This document shows positions 33,960-46,654 of a stretch of DNA of 64,000 nt, piece by piece. How positions within the stretch are numbered: the stretch's first letter is position 1; the number at the start of each line of letters is the position of its first letter. The translations under genes were made by a program, and so were the position numbers. Origin of the DNA: Incurvaria masculella (Eukaryota; Arthropoda; Insecta; Lepidoptera; Incurvariidae); the NCBI GenBank assembly GCA_946894095.1, contig OX335653.1:17427001-17491000 (forward strand), written 5' to 3'. The notes below the pieces were generated by a model. That model was not told where the DNA came from. It ran no database searches and saw nothing but the letters and a program-made list of their open reading frames with translations.

Positions 33960-34435
33960 AACAAAAAAAATAACCGACTTCAAAGGAAAAGCACTAAAAA
34001 GTAAAAAATAATGTTCATTTTTGTAGTTACGATTTCTGTTATTTTTTGAGTCGGCGTCAGCCGGGCACGCGCTGCGCCAATCAAGAGAACCTAACCTAAT
34101 CTAACCTTACCTAACCTAACCTAACCTAACCTTGGCTGACCGAAGAAATCGGTTGGCGTTATATTGAGTTATTCGTCCATTTGTCGCGCACATCTTAATA
34201 CAAATTTAAGACTTTTATGATTTTCTCATAGATATCATTGTCAGAACTTAACCAAATTAAAATGGGACCACTTGGGAAGCACTAGCTATCATTTAAAAAA
34301 ATAATCATCAAAATCGGTTCATCCAGGAAAAAGTTATGCGGTAACAAACATAAAAAAAAAAACAAAAAAAACAAAAAAAAAAAAAACATACAGACGAATT
34401 GATAACCTCCTCCTTTTTTTGAAGTCGGTTAAAAA
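33960..34435 (+). mobile_element. ACCGACTTCAAA element with telomere-like run
   Basis: Starts AAAATAACCGACTTCAAAGG and ends TTTTGAAGTCGGTTAAAAA. It contains TTTTTGAGTCGGCGTCAGCC, then a CCTAA-type run (34088-34132), then most of a tail shared with 53160-53802 (TTGTCAGAACTTAACCAAA, GGACCACTTGGGAAGCAC). The right arm of the internal hairpin has been lost here. Confidence 0.8.
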
Positions 34436-34482
34436 TACCAAAACGTGCAGCGTTCAAAATATCAGAAACATATTAAAATCGA

Positions 34483-34540
34483 GTGAGGAATCAGGTACGA
34501 GCCATTGTATGGAACTCGATCACCTCGGCGAGCCAACACG
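34483..34540 (+). repeat. dispersed repeat (GAGCCATTGTATGGAAC type)
   Basis: GAGTGAGGAATCAGGTACGA, then GCCATTGTATGGAACTCG and ATCACCTCGG. It matches the minus-strand copy ending at 33690, so the ACCGACTTCAAA element sits between two inverted pieces of this repeat. Confidence 0.6.
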
Positions 34541-37500
34541 TAGCACTATTTCGTAGCCGCGCTGCCAAAATGTTTTAATTTGTCGTAGCGTCGTAGCGCA
34601 GGCAGCAGCGTAGAACCAATGAGAGACATTAGCTCGACTCGGACGATTTTTGAGATAAATACTATCGTTCTATCGAGAATCAGGGCTGTCACTGTTTTTA
34701 CTTATTTATAACAACATATTTTTAATCACATCGGTGATAATGCGGTGAAGGCAGGCATTGAAAAGAGTGAGTGGAATTATTATGGTCTGTCTGTATAAAT
34801 GAAAACTTATGCCCGCCTTTTTAAATATCTTAGTTAGAAAACCGAGAGTATTCAAAATTGATGAGTAAAAGGGTTCTGGGGATATCTGGGGAAAATCAAT
34901 ATCTGATTAGAAAATACAAGCCTGATGTTAGATTTAAAAACATGGTGGCCGTTTTTTCCAAATCGTCCTACATAGAAATACGAACTTAAAAACTTCGGTT
35001 TTCGGGTAAATTCGTTCAAATAATAGCAAAGCACTGCAGTTGTTTTTAAAGATATTATCTCGATGCACCAACCGCGACAGTTGAGCACCGCAATACTAGC
35101 GTATAGCCCTTGCAAGCAAAGTCTGCGTGTACTAAATCGGGAGTTTGTATGGAGTAGAGTTACCGGATGTAATCCCATATATGTCCTGTGGTAGAAAGAG
35201 TATCTAAAGATGCAATTTTGCTTAGAGCACCGCACGCTCACACAGCAGTGTTGAGCGTCAGGCATAGACGTAGAAATAGACACAGAGCTATATACTCTGC
35301 CAATTTGTTAATAGTAATTGATTAAAATTATTCATAGATAAGAATATTTGTGCTATCATCTGTTTATCGACGAGTCTCCTTATCGATTTGGTGAATACGA
35401 AAGGAAACTGATACGAATAATTAGATTCAGAGTAACGCCTATAGGAGACTTGTTTGTTACGCCAGACTTATGATTGCTAGCTATTAACAACTTCAGTTCT
35501 TATACAATTCATATCGAGGCGACCTATAGTAAATTGATGTACTATGATCAGTGTTACCGTTTATCTTTACTCCAAAAAGTACGTCTAACTCTAAGACTAA
35601 TAGTAAGGTCGACTAGCTGTGATGTAAAATGGAGGTTTGTTGTATACATCCGTGCAAAAACAACATGCATTTGGAAAATGTGAAGCATTTTAAAGCGATC
35701 ATCATCTTTGATTGTTACAATCAATTATTTTCGGTATTTCTTTGCAAAACCCATGAACACAACTACAACAAATCCTAAAATACATACATGGAGCCAATTT
35801 TGAGGACCTACATTTTTTATGTAAATCATATCAATGTTTTATATGACTGTGCAGTTATGATTGAATAATTTAATTAATTATTTGCTTTCGAGGCGCGCTT
35901 TTGGACGTTCAGGACACATATTAATAAAGATGTTAATACAATTTGTTAATTTGATTCAAATCTTTGTCGCATAAGTATTTAGAGGATGACAGAATGGTCG
36001 AATAACCATTTAGATGGCAAGGATACAACAGTGCAATACATTGAGTAAATGTTATCTGAAAAGTTTTAATAAATGTAATAAATAGTTGGAGATTTTAAAA
36101 CAAATGAGATTTATTAAATATGATCCTTTTCTTTAATATAAACACGACAGCGCAAAACTAACCAACATAAACTATTGATATTACACCCCGGTTACACTGG
36201 GCCAAATTCGTTGCAAATGAGCTCTAGAATGACACCTTCGAAGGAATGTATCAATCAGCCTGTATAATTATAATCTAATCAAACAATGTTAGTGATTCAT
36301 ACATTTATTTTTTGATTCAGAGTGTGATCGCTCACTGGTCGAGGAACATTTGTATGGCGACACATTTATCAGTCGTTTTTTCCGGTTCAAAATAGGGTCA
36401 AAGCGCGCTTATCATGTGGTGTTTATTCGCTGATGCAAGGTAGGCAAGGACCACGCCAGATGGAAGAGGGATCCGTATAGAACGGAAAATGATTTCTGAC
36501 TTTACCAAAGAGACAATCGATAATTATTATTGAAAAGCAGAAGGTTTTTTGGAATGCAAAAAGTTATATGTAATATTTATACATATTTAGCTGAGCATCC
36601 AACATTACGGGATTATTTTATTTCCACAAAATGAACATATTCAGAACGCATGTGTTATTATTATTTTTTAATCAAATCAATCGACGTCTAAAAACAACCC
36701 CTACATATTGTGTTTTGTAATTTCTATTTTACGTTTTCATATTATAGCTACATACACAATATTTACCTTACGAACTCTAAAAAAAAGTTCGAAATTTTGT
36801 GATCTTTTTCCAATAATAATAAAAATACTATTTCAAGACTCTCTTAAAAATACCATCATAACGTTTTGTTTACAGTGCAATATATCTTGTACAATATTAC
36901 GAAAGGCTCTCCCCCCATATTTGAGAGACAAGCCTGAATTTCAGCGAAAGGGGGAAGCTCTACTCGGGTTCTCCGCTGCCACTACTTCAGTCTCTGAAAA
37001 TTGTCCCCCAACGAGCCGTTGCTGGGGGAAATACGAGGAATTGAAAACTTAGGCTGTTGCCTTTGTGCGTTTCAAACGAGTGATGCCAGCACTAAAGAAG
37101 GCTACAAGACATTGTAATATTTTCGTGAAACCGTGATACAGCATAATATGCCTTATGATATATATCATATTATCATGACTAGTCATATTACAATTTAACT
37201 GATTATTGTAATAGTAAGTAATAGTAAAGCAGAATCGACGGCGAAGCAAGGATATATTAATTAAAAAAAGAAACTAACCAAATTATTATTATATTGCAAG
37301 GCAGTGTGTCTGTCAATTTAGACACAGGCTTTATACCCATATTCGCAATCCTCCTAAGGCCCTCCACCTGCAATGAAATCAATCAACGCCTCTTAGTTAC
37401 ACAGTGTTTAATATTATACGAAAATAGATTAAATGATTCAACATTCAAAGATATTTCCATCGTCACCAAGCGGTTGCCCAATTAGAGGTGCGATTGGAAT

Positions 37501-38295
37501 CTGTTGGCCACTCACCATACTCTCCATGCTTTGCTCCAAGAGATTACTTGTTTCTGAATTTAATTTATTTTACTTCTTGAAAGGAAAAAAAAAACATTCC
37601 TATGAGGCAGTCAATACCGCCAATTGATTCTCGCTCCCTGGATTTTCATAAACTTCCTATGAAATGGCGGAAGTGACTCGATCGATTGAATGTATAATAT
37701 CTATTTCAACTTTTTTTAGTTTTAGTTGCTCGATATTAAACGTAATTTTAAAGGTATCTATCTAATATAATTTATTCAAAATATCTTTATGTAAATAGAG
37801 ACAAACATTTTAAATTATAAAATTGTTTCGTCAATCATTTTCGAGATTCGCCCCGAAATACTAAAGAGGTCTTACATGGTAACAACACTGTAATCGATAT
37901 ACCATAAAGACAGATTGGTGGTGCCATCTGTTGTTTGTCGATTGATTCTCGTAACAATATTCAACCGAAGACAAAATAATGTATGCATGTAATAAAAACA
38001 TAAATGTGTACTTACATAATTTGACATAATAAAAAAACCATTAGATTCAAATCGTCTAAATTAATTGAAGGTAATAAATGGTTAAGTATACATATATTTA
38101 TATAATTTATAAATATATATTTAGAGGTATACATATACAATTCCGGTGTACGTGTGTCCATAATTCGCCTTTTCCTGAGTTAGGCGATTTTGATGAAAAC
38201 ATATTTTTTCTTATGGGGTCACCCGAATGGTTCTTAGCTTGAGTTTTTTTTATTTTCTGACTTTTTATTTCTCACATAAAAAACATGCCCAAAAC
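34541..38295. other. unassigned AT-rich sequence
   Basis: Several open frames (for example 143 codons minus strand at 34852-35283) lack recognisable motifs. No recurring repeat was found. Any host exon here is not visible by eye. Confidence 0.35.
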
Positions 38296-38331
38296 GAAAT
38301 CGACCCGAGCGGAGCCGGGAAGCTCAGCTAG
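38296..38331 (+). mobile_element. Helitron 3'-end remnant
   Basis: ACGAAATCGACCCGAGCGGA and GCCGGGAAGCTCAGCTAG match the 3' ends at 53100 and 40948. The upstream body is not recognised. Confidence 0.55.
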
Positions 38332-39926
38332 GATAAATGTATGCATAACAATCCCCGTTCAAAAGTGCTTGCTGCATATTCGCGCCTTATTCGAGTCCCC
38401 GCACCTCCCTGCGCCGATCAACCCCCGCGCCGCGTCCGGGACAGATAAATTTGATTTAGAGCGCACTACACCCGGGACTGTATCAGTCGCAGGTGTTGGG
38501 ACAAATACAATATTTTTAGAGTACGGGGAAGTGTAAATAAAAATGGCTTCACTCTACGCTAAAATATTGAGCAGTTCGGTAATGGTGAGTCGAGTTGGAA
38601 TACGTGAGACTTGGTGGTAAAATTCAGAGCAGACAACCAATAGACTGGTTGTCTGATATGTGGATTATAGTAAGTACGTTATTTATTATTTGTGCATGTT
38701 AGTTGAGCGTTATCAAGGTTCTAGTAGTGACTTCAGAAAAAAAAATCGGTCTTAAATTGATCGATATCGTCATCGTTGGTGTTTTTCGATACATAATGAG
38801 TTGCGAGCGGACTACTGTACCATCTTGTTATTGCAAGAGGCTACACCACTTAGCTGGAAATAAAATGAATCTTTAAATTTAATTAATCCTTAAGAAAATT
38901 ATCAAATATGTTTTTTAGGATGTGAAGGTTTTTAAACAATGGCTCTCAATCGAGAGACTGAGTATTATAATACCTAAACTGACCTACAGCACAAGATAGG
39001 TAATTATATTACGCCTTACAGCCAATATCTTGAGAGGGTACACTTTTGGTGTGGGCCAATACAAAAAGGAAAAGTTATTTCCTACCATATTTCTAAAGAT
39101 ATTTGGCTTTAAATTATGCCAACAAATTCATTTAACGAGTACGTCGTCTATCTTTTTAAATTTTATCAAAGTGTTTTATTTACTGGAATATAAAATTGTT
39201 AACATGAAACATTTTAAACTAAAAAGTTTTCAAAATTAAAATGCTTTTTATTGATTTATTTACGAGAAAAACTAATTTATGAAAACAAAGGAGCCTAGCT
39301 AGTAGAACTAAAAAATATATTCAAGATATAAATAATGAAATACGACATGTTTTAATGTATAATACAAGTTTTTCCTGAAAGTAGCTGCGCGATATCTTTG
39401 TATTAAATTATATATTGACGTACATTTATATTAAAATTAACACTAAATATTCCTAATATTGGCAAACTACGATTATTTCAAGCAAAAAATTAAAATAATA
39501 CTTTGAAATTAACCCCTACTAAGCTTTCCTCGGCCACTCTCGTAGAATAACGAGGGCAATATATTTTTTATGCGCGTCGGAAAATTATATGTGTACATAT
39601 TCGCATGAAAGAAATATTGCCAAATGTATAAACAGCGCAGAAGCGAAACGCTGTCGCGTCGCATTCACGTGGGGCGATATAGAAATAACGCGAAACTTTT
39701 TGAATATGCATTCGACGCCATGAATACGCTCTGAAGCCGAAAATATATTTGTCGGATGCAAATGCGAGTATCAAGCCAGAGATTTTTCAAAGCCTGCGGT
39801 CAGAGCGCGAGGAGAAATATTACCATACTTTCTATTCATGATATTAAAGCAATTTGTTTGAGTTTCTGGTCCGCTTTGGGCATGCAGGTTTGCTTTGGAG
39901 GCGACTGTCAAAGGGCCAAATTGATA
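38332..39926. other. unassigned AT-rich sequence
   Basis: No feature recognised. Confidence 0.4.
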
Positions 39927-40948
39927 TCTCTATACTAATAATAAATCTGTAAGGGAACACGGATTAAGTTGAACAGGACACAATGGAGTAAGTTGCTTTG
40001 TTTTCTTAGATACTTTGTTTGTAGACTTTATGAAATTTCATGAAAATCAGTTCTGTATGTATGTATGTTCCTCCATAACTCTTAAACCGATAATCCGAAT
40101 GAGATGAAAGTTAGTACACGTACATTTAACTACCCTGGAATCAGGATAGGCTAAATAGAATTCAGCTCCGCTTACGCTAAGATGTGGCTATCATACAAAC
40201 TGCAATGCTCTGCACGGCTCGGCGGGAGGGCGGCGGCCGGAGGGGGGAGGGGGAGGGCGGCGGAGGTGCTTACTTTTACTAATTGTACCGAAGTACGGCT
40301 TGGTATTTCCCGCAACTTTAGGACTAATTGGCATCACGCTAAATCGCCAGAGATGCGACCAATGGAATACAATACTTATTACATGAGAACCAATTACTCG
40401 AATTAGATGCGGATCGTACCTACGTCTAGCCTGATTCTACTCAAAACTTATAGGCTACATAATATAACGCTTCATTACCAGAGGGGTGAGTAGAGAGTGT
40501 TAAATTCTTATAACTTGCGAACCACTTACCCGATTTATATGCGTATTCTATCAACGTAGGGCATCTCTGGGAGCAGTCAGGTTCGGGATGGGTTACCGTT
40601 TTCGATGTTAAGGCTGGCTGTGGGTTGGAGTCCACGCAAAACTTACCTACGTTATACGTTACTTACTTACTAGGTAAGCAATGTAGCAGTGCAAGTGCAG
40701 GAAGGTTCTGGCGGCAAATGTTTTTTTTAAATAGGCACCAAATGTCAACGAAGCTCTAAATGGGAATTAATGGATGTTTCTCATTAAATCATGCTATTTC
40801 GGCTTAAAAGATTTTGATTAAATTTTGTAGGTGGATACATTGTCCTGGACCAGTTTGACCCTTATTTGGACCAGCCATGTGGGCTACTTTTTATCCATGA
40901 AATAATTTTGCCGACACAAACCCGAGCGGAGCCGGGTACCGCAGCTAG
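39927..40948 (+). mobile_element. non-autonomous Helitron, type 2
   Basis: 1022 bp. The 5' end TCTCTATACTAATAATAAAT is preceded by A. The 3' end CCCGAGCGGAGCCGGGTACC followed by GCAGCTAG is followed by T. It lacks a Rep/helicase gene. Internal cargo includes a G-rich purine tract (40207-40268) and a SINE head scrap at 40562-40643. Confidence 0.78.
40562..40643 (+). mobile_element. 5S-type SINE head fragment within a Helitron
   Basis: CATCTCTGGGAGCAGTCAGG, TTCGGGATGGGTTACCG, then GGCTGGCTGTGGGTTGGAG matches the 5S-like to body junction of the SINE family. It lacks body and tail. Confidence 0.6.
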
Positions 40949-41055
40949 TTTCTTAATATAGGTATTGACGTGAGGGGCAAAGTACCAAAAGTGGTAGGAC
41001 TCGTTTGGTACAAATTTTTAATTTGTGTATTTTATACGACAGCATAACAGATTTA

Positions 41056-41268
41056 GAAAAACCGGCCAAGTGCGAGTCGGACTCGCACACGAAGGGTTCG
41101 GTACCATTACAAAGTTCATCACGTTTCTTGTATGGTGGCCCCCTTCATTTTTTATATTTTTTTAAATATACCTATTTGTTGTTATAGCGGCAACATAAGT
41201 ACACACTCTGTGAAAATTTCAGCTGCCTACCTGTTACGGTTCATGAGATAAAGCTCTGTGACGTGACG
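41056..41268 (+). repeat. CCGGCC-type repeat, 3'-truncated
   Basis: ACCGGCCAAGTGCGAGTCGG head through TTCATGAGATAAAGCTCTGT, ending at GACGTGACGTCC just before the expected (GACG)n run. A SINE body starts immediately after. Confidence 0.8.
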
Positions 41269-41440
41269 TCCAGTTTGGTCCAATCGCATTGAATGAACGA
41301 TGGTCAATGCAAAATGAAAAAAATATAATTGACTGCCTTTTACATCCAGTTAAATGTATTCATATAATGCAAGGAACGGCCGTAGTTCCCATGAAATTTG
41401 TTGGGGATAATATCATGACTGTAGGTGCAGTATCCCGTTT
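41269..41440 (+). mobile_element. SINE body, headless, fused to the CCGGCC repeat
   Basis: GTTTGGTCCAATCGCATTG, AATGAACGATGGTCAATGC, ACATCCAGTTAAATGTA, TAATATCATGACTGTAGG. The tail is decayed. Confidence 0.65.
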
Positions 41441-41898
41441 CATATAAGAAAACTGCTCAATAATACAAAGCGATAAAAAAATATCCCGTGAAAGAATAAC
41501 GAAAATAAGCCCTGCCAGAGATAATAGTAAGTTTGAAAATTTGCGAAAAACTGAATCATCTGTACAAATAAATTACAAAGAACCTGGCGGTGACTTAGCG
41601 AATACCGTGAATATTAATAAGTACGAGAAATGTTCCCGACCGCTCCATTTGTTTGAAGAGATATTGTGAAAAATGCGGAAAATGCGGGATAAATTCGTTG
41701 TTGCTGCGAACCGCCGCGGATGCTAGAATGGGATGCGAAAAGGTTTATTTTCCGGAATATTGAAAGATTACTGCGACATGTCTGCGTTGGCGATCAAAGT
41801 ATATGCGGAATGAGGAAGGTTGGAATGTCCATTCCAGGTGATAATATGAACCACCGAAAGGCTTGTGCCTAGGGCGAAAAGCGTATAATTGCTAGGTA
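41441..41898. other. unassigned sequence
   Basis: No feature recognised. Confidence 0.4.
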
Positions 41899-42021
41899 TT
41901 TTTTTATGTAACTGGACATGAATGGCGAACGTCACACCCACGATCATATTAGCTCAACACGCGAAGGAATCAGGTACCATGCCGGAACCCCCCCTTTATG
42001 AGCACGGCTTCATTGTACTAC
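41899..42021 (-). mobile_element. SINE, 5'-truncated
   Basis: Inverse tail and end of body: TTTATGTAACTGGACATGAA, ATATTAGCTCAACACG, CCATGCCGGAACC, GAGCACGGCTTCATTG. It ends abruptly. Confidence 0.75.
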
Positions 42022-42948
42022 AACTCAAGTTAACTAGCTTACTATTAGAATATATCATTCATTTTCTAGCGATCAATTTGTTTCCGTTTACTAATGTAAA
42101 CATTTACTATTAAAAAATATAGAAGAGATCTGTTTCTGATTTTATTATGCTATTTTTGAAAGTCTGATAATCAGCCAGATAACTATTCGACGGATTTATT
42201 TACGCCTCCGCTAATTCATATGATGTAGTAAATACTAATTTTTATTATTAAAATTATAGTTAGATAATTGTGATAGAAGATCCGTCTTTGACAAACGTTT
42301 ATATGTGCTTTTATTCCGATGAGTAATCTGAGTAGTGAAAAATCGGGCCTTATGGTAGAAATCTAAATAGATACGGAAATATCTGTGTACATAAATACCA
42401 TTAGTACATATATCCAGCAAAGACATGCATAACTTTTAAATGTCTATTGAAAAATATTAAACCTTATGCAATCTAAAAATACCAACGAACAATTATATTG
42501 AATTTGAGGTCTTGGAAAATAAATCAGAAAACGTTTTTGTTCTGTACACTCGTCGGAAACAAGATTCGAAATTCATATTTGTCGCATTCGTATGATTATT
42601 TTTAAAATCAGAATAAAATTCTTGAAGCTGTAGATGTCTCTGGATAACCTCCAATTGATGAGATATCGGTAGTATTGTATCCATTAAACACATACAATTA
42701 TCGACCGATTATCGGTCTGAACTTCCATTTAGACTTACTGTGACGTTATATTTTTATTTGATCGAAAGTACATTCGAATGGCGCTACGAGTTGACAAGCC
42801 CTTTTGAATACAACCACAACTAATTTTGAAATTTCAAAAAGACGAAGTTTTTTGTTTGGCTGTATTTTAAACATATAATTATATTTATCCGAGGCTCTCA
42901 TTCTTTGTTCAAACTTTTTTTACGATTTTTTAAGCATATTTCCTCCTG
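42022..42948. other. unassigned AT-rich sequence
   Basis: No feature recognised. Confidence 0.4.
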
Positions 42949-43117
42949 TTTGAAAAATGTTAAGGCTTTTCACGCGGCAGGAGAGACATTCTCCGACGTT
43001 TCGAGATAATCAGACGTACGAACGTGGCAGATGCCTCCATGAGAACGGGCTGAATGATTAGCTCAAACGTCGAAGAATGTCATTCCTGCCGCGTGAAAAG
43101 CCGTAACATTTTACAAA
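42949..43117. mobile_element. 169-bp foldback MITE
   Basis: Left arm AATGTTAAGGCTTTTCACGC and GGCAGGAGAGACATTCT is mirrored at the right by AGAATGTCATTCCTGCC and GCGTGAAAAGCCGTAACATT. The arms are about 55 bases with few differences. Confidence 0.8.
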
Positions 43118-43189
43118 CATGTCTAACGACCGCGGTAATTTCAGAAGTATCATATTTGTATCTCCTGTTTGAGCAATCAAAGCATCGGG

Positions 43190-43400
43190 GTCTTACCGTT
43201 TCGTCTTTAAATTATGGCTTGACCATCAATCTACAAATGTACTTTTTTGACTATCGTTAATTCGGTGTAATTATTTTTAAATAAAATTAAATGTTGTATT
43301 ACTTACGCCATTTGGAACGGAATTAATTCAGTTGCTAAAACCCTCTTAAAAAGTGTAATTTTAGGACAACGGCCTCTTAAGAGTCACATTTCCTTAGTGT
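43190..43400 (+). mobile_element. TTAA MITE family 4, partial copy
   Basis: Shares TGACTATCGTTAATTCG, GTAATTATTTTTAAATAAAA and TTAAATGTTGTATTACTTAC with 4260-4340. The ends are decayed. Confidence 0.55.
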
Positions 43401-45544
43401 ATCAATGCCCGCCAATGCCAACCAAAATCATGTATCGAATGGGTTAGAAAATGTTCGCTAAAACGATTTATTTCAGTTGAAAGTACTTGTTGGGTAGCAG
43501 GAAGCTCGGGTTCGAGTTCCGCCGGAAAGGACACCGGAGATTAAACGGCGAAGGATCGTGCGCCCACTGCCGTTTTCTTAAGCCCAAGATACTTAAGTTT
43601 ACTTAAGAATGAAAATTTAATTAATATACTTTTATATTGAGTTTATTTTTCAAAGTAGTGTGGTTGCAAAGGCTGCGGTGGATTTTATTTTTTGGTTACA
43701 CACCGTTTCGCCTGTTAAGGACGGTAAAAACAGCCAGTTTACCTAGAGTTCTCTCATATGCCCCCACTGCTCACGCCTTAAGTGATTTAGCGTGATTGTA
43801 AGTAGACATTAAAATCAGCTATACGTAGGTATATTATTATCAAAACTAAGTATGTCATCTTCTATTTGCAAGTGGACAGACATACCATAAACGTGGGATT
43901 TTATAAGAGTGATTCAAAGAGATTCCAAGATTTATATTCAGCCAGTTTTAGTTTAAATTTTTTTTATGACTTCGTCAAACGTCATGCCAATAGGTCAACA
44001 ACAAGACAAGGACAATTAAAACAACAAGAAACCTTCAAATATGTTTTCTCAGCATCATATCAAAAGTTTAACTTCTTTAATTAGAGCAAACTTTGTTTTT
44101 TAATATAAAAGTAAAATTATAGATTAGATTGAAATAAAATGATTATAATGTACATTAATGACTAAATTTACGTAATATTAATGGAATGCACTGTAATACA
44201 ATTAATATTTTTATGATTTATGTAAAGTACTTAAGGTTTTAAGACGTTTTCGTGAGCAGCCATGCATGCAATTTTTCTTAAATATAAAAAAAACATTCGC
44301 ATCTTCGAATAGAAAGTAAGCAGCGGTCGGTTTGTTTTAAAGCATATTTTGTAATAAGACTACTTAATGTTGTTTATTTAAAGTAAATTTAATTAAATTT
44401 ATTTATCGATGTTGAGTAAATGTAAATTAACCTAAATAAAAAAACCAAATTTTTAAATCTATCATACGTACAATGGATTTGGGAAGTACAAAAGAAACAA
44501 GGTGATGAATTCAATTAAATATGTAATTAGGGATTGATTTCTACCTTTACGTAGTATGGATATTATATTCATATTATAGGCATGTATATTACGCGGCCTC
44601 GTCCTAACATATGTTAGTGACTGGGCAGCAAAAACCTGTGTACCGCAAAGTAATTACCGTTTGGTAATTAACCAAAAAATGCCTCGCACAAGGTGAAGAA
44701 ACACATCAAGTTACGTCATAAACACGAAACGCTCGGAAGGGAATGTACGTTTCAGTCTCATAATGAAAGGCGCCGGTTGGGCGGATTAATGCCTTTATCC
44801 TATCCCAGGCTAAACTAGTCCGTACGATGTTGGTCATTAAGGTAGTTAATAGGTTGACACTACGTATGAAAGGTTATGTCGATAAGCAGTTCTTTGTCAA
44901 TCTTCTTTTAGCCATCTGCTAAGCTCGATTTTTTTTTCGATGTGATTCTGACCGTATTCTGTATCCATGCATGCTGTATGTTTGCACGAAAAATCGACCA
45001 ATTTATTCAATAATGCTAGTCCAAATTTTGGACACATAAAGGTGTATTTGTTCAGTTAAGGTATTCTTACATTACACTCGAATTTACCCTACACATATTC
45101 ATTGAAAAAGGTACATACTTGTTTGGGTTGAAACCGTTTTCAAAATACGTGCCTTGTAATTTAGATTGATTTTTAATATAGGATTTCCTATTACAAGACT
45201 AGTAGACTAAAGACTAGGAGGTCGGGACAAAAAAAATGGTAACGACAACGTAAATGGCTGAAACTGGGTTCACATGATAAAGACCAGCCCTCCGAAGCTA
45301 AATGTGTCGGTCTAAGTGCGCCAAGTGATTTTTTTACCTAGAATCTAGCCTACTAAGCAAGCCAATACTAATAGCGGAGACTCATGCACATTATCAGCGG
45401 GTTGGAACCAAGAAGGACAAGAATCCAGACAAGCATAAACTGCGTGACGTCTGCTCGTTCTGCAATGCAATGCCTTACCAAAGCCATACATTCTACGCAG
45501 TCGCTTGTGTATGAGGGAACCCGTGTATGACACAGTGAACAAAC
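43401..45544. other. unassigned AT-rich sequence
   Basis: No gene recognised. GGGTTCGAGTTCC near 43508 resembles a B box but has one extra base and no A box at the right distance. Confidence 0.4.
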
Positions 45545-45644
45545 CGAGTCCTTTTCCTCCTAAGCGCCAGCGGTTGCAAGAAACATAACTATATAGGTAT
45601 TTGATTTCTGCGCAGCCGCTGACGCTTGGAAGGTGAAGGACTCG
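45545..45644. repeat. 100-bp foldback sequence
   Basis: CGAGTCCTTTTCCTCCTAAG, then CGCCAGCGG, is mirrored by CCGCTGACGCTTGGAAGGTG and AAGGACTCG. The arms are about 33 bases. Probably a MITE remnant. Confidence 0.6.
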
Positions 45645-45743
45645 CCTTGTCCCGTTTCCTGTAGTTCGGGAAAATTTACGATATTGTATCTCATTGTAGG
45701 CGCTTACTTTTTGATCTGTGCTATAACTGAATTAAGAGTACGT

Positions 45744-46128
45744 CTTTTTTTTTATGTTACTGGACATGGATGGCTAATACCACAAGTTCTGTCATGGTAT
45801 TAGCCCAACACAACACATGGGAACTAGGTGCCATGCCAGGACCTTCCTTATATTGCACGGCTACATTGAACTGGATAGAAAACACGGACAATTTTCATTG
45901 CCGCTTCGACCATCGTTCATCCAATGCGATGGTACCAACCCGGGCGGGATAAACCCTACCACCTAGTAAGTAAGGAAGGGGACCTACAGCTTAACGTGGA
46001 ATCCAAACCACGGCCAGCCTCTCTCAACGGTCGAATGGTCACCCATCCAAGACCAGACCGGACCCAGCGTTGCTTAACTTCGGAGAGCGATCGCCGAAGT
46101 GTCGCGCCACTGGGCCACTGAGGCTGAC
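45744..46128 (-). mobile_element. SINE, full length, A-box/5S chimeric head
   Basis: The minus strand begins GTCAGCCTCAGTGGCCCAGT, GGCGCGAC, an A-box-like start alignable to tRNA-type head A. CCGAAGTTAAGCAACGCTGG and TTGGATGGGTGACC follow, which are 5S rRNA box A and box C sequences in the right order and spacing. GGCTGGCCGTGGTT, the shared body (AACCCGGGCGG inverse, CATCCAATGCGATGGTACC inverse) and the tail ATGTCCAGTAACATAAAAAA complete it. About 385 bp, no coding role. It would be transcribed by RNA polymerase III and moved by a LINE enzyme. Confidence 0.9.
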
Positions 46129-46654
46129 AATATACAGTTTTATTAGATAATGTAGTCATCCATTAAAAGCTGCATAACAGAGATTTAATCTCGGCGCTTG
46201 TATTCAACCGAAACATAAAATCCATCCGCAATGGATTATTTTTTCGCTTTACCGTCGAGCAAACTCGCGAGTTTATTGCCCAATAAAAAGCCTGTAACTC
46301 GAAATGTCTTCTCGAATCAATTCGGTGTCCGTGTATAGCAGGAGTAGGTCACTTTACTGTCGCCGAAAAGCCTTTGGGATCACGATCGTAAACAGACACG
46401 TAAAGCTTTTTAGAATTTTAGACGAGGTCCCTTCAATCTCAAAGTAATCGCCGATCGTAAGGTTTCCGCGCATGTTTACGTACCTAGAAATGGTAAAAAG
46501 GGAAAATATACAAGTGGTAAAATTTAGAAGGTGATAAAAAAAACATATGATTTTTCAGATTTTCCTAAACCATGTAAAAACCATCCAGGGAACGTGTTTT
46601 TACTTTCCTTCGACCATATTTTTAAGAGTCGACTCATGTTTACCAACTAACATC
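46129..46654. other. unassigned sequence
   Basis: No feature recognised. Confidence 0.4.

Noticed and set aside
34852..35283. 143-codon minus-strand open frame
   Set aside because: Composition is cysteine- and tyrosine-rich without a motif, and no homologous family is recognised.
43495..43560. tRNA-like B box (GGGTTCGAGTTCC)
   Set aside because: It has one extra base in the box and no A box or cloverleaf at the proper distance.
45770..45952. Open frame in the SINE (also at 3155, 28681, 15792)
   Set aside because: These recurrent short frames are translations of the SINE body, which is non-coding.
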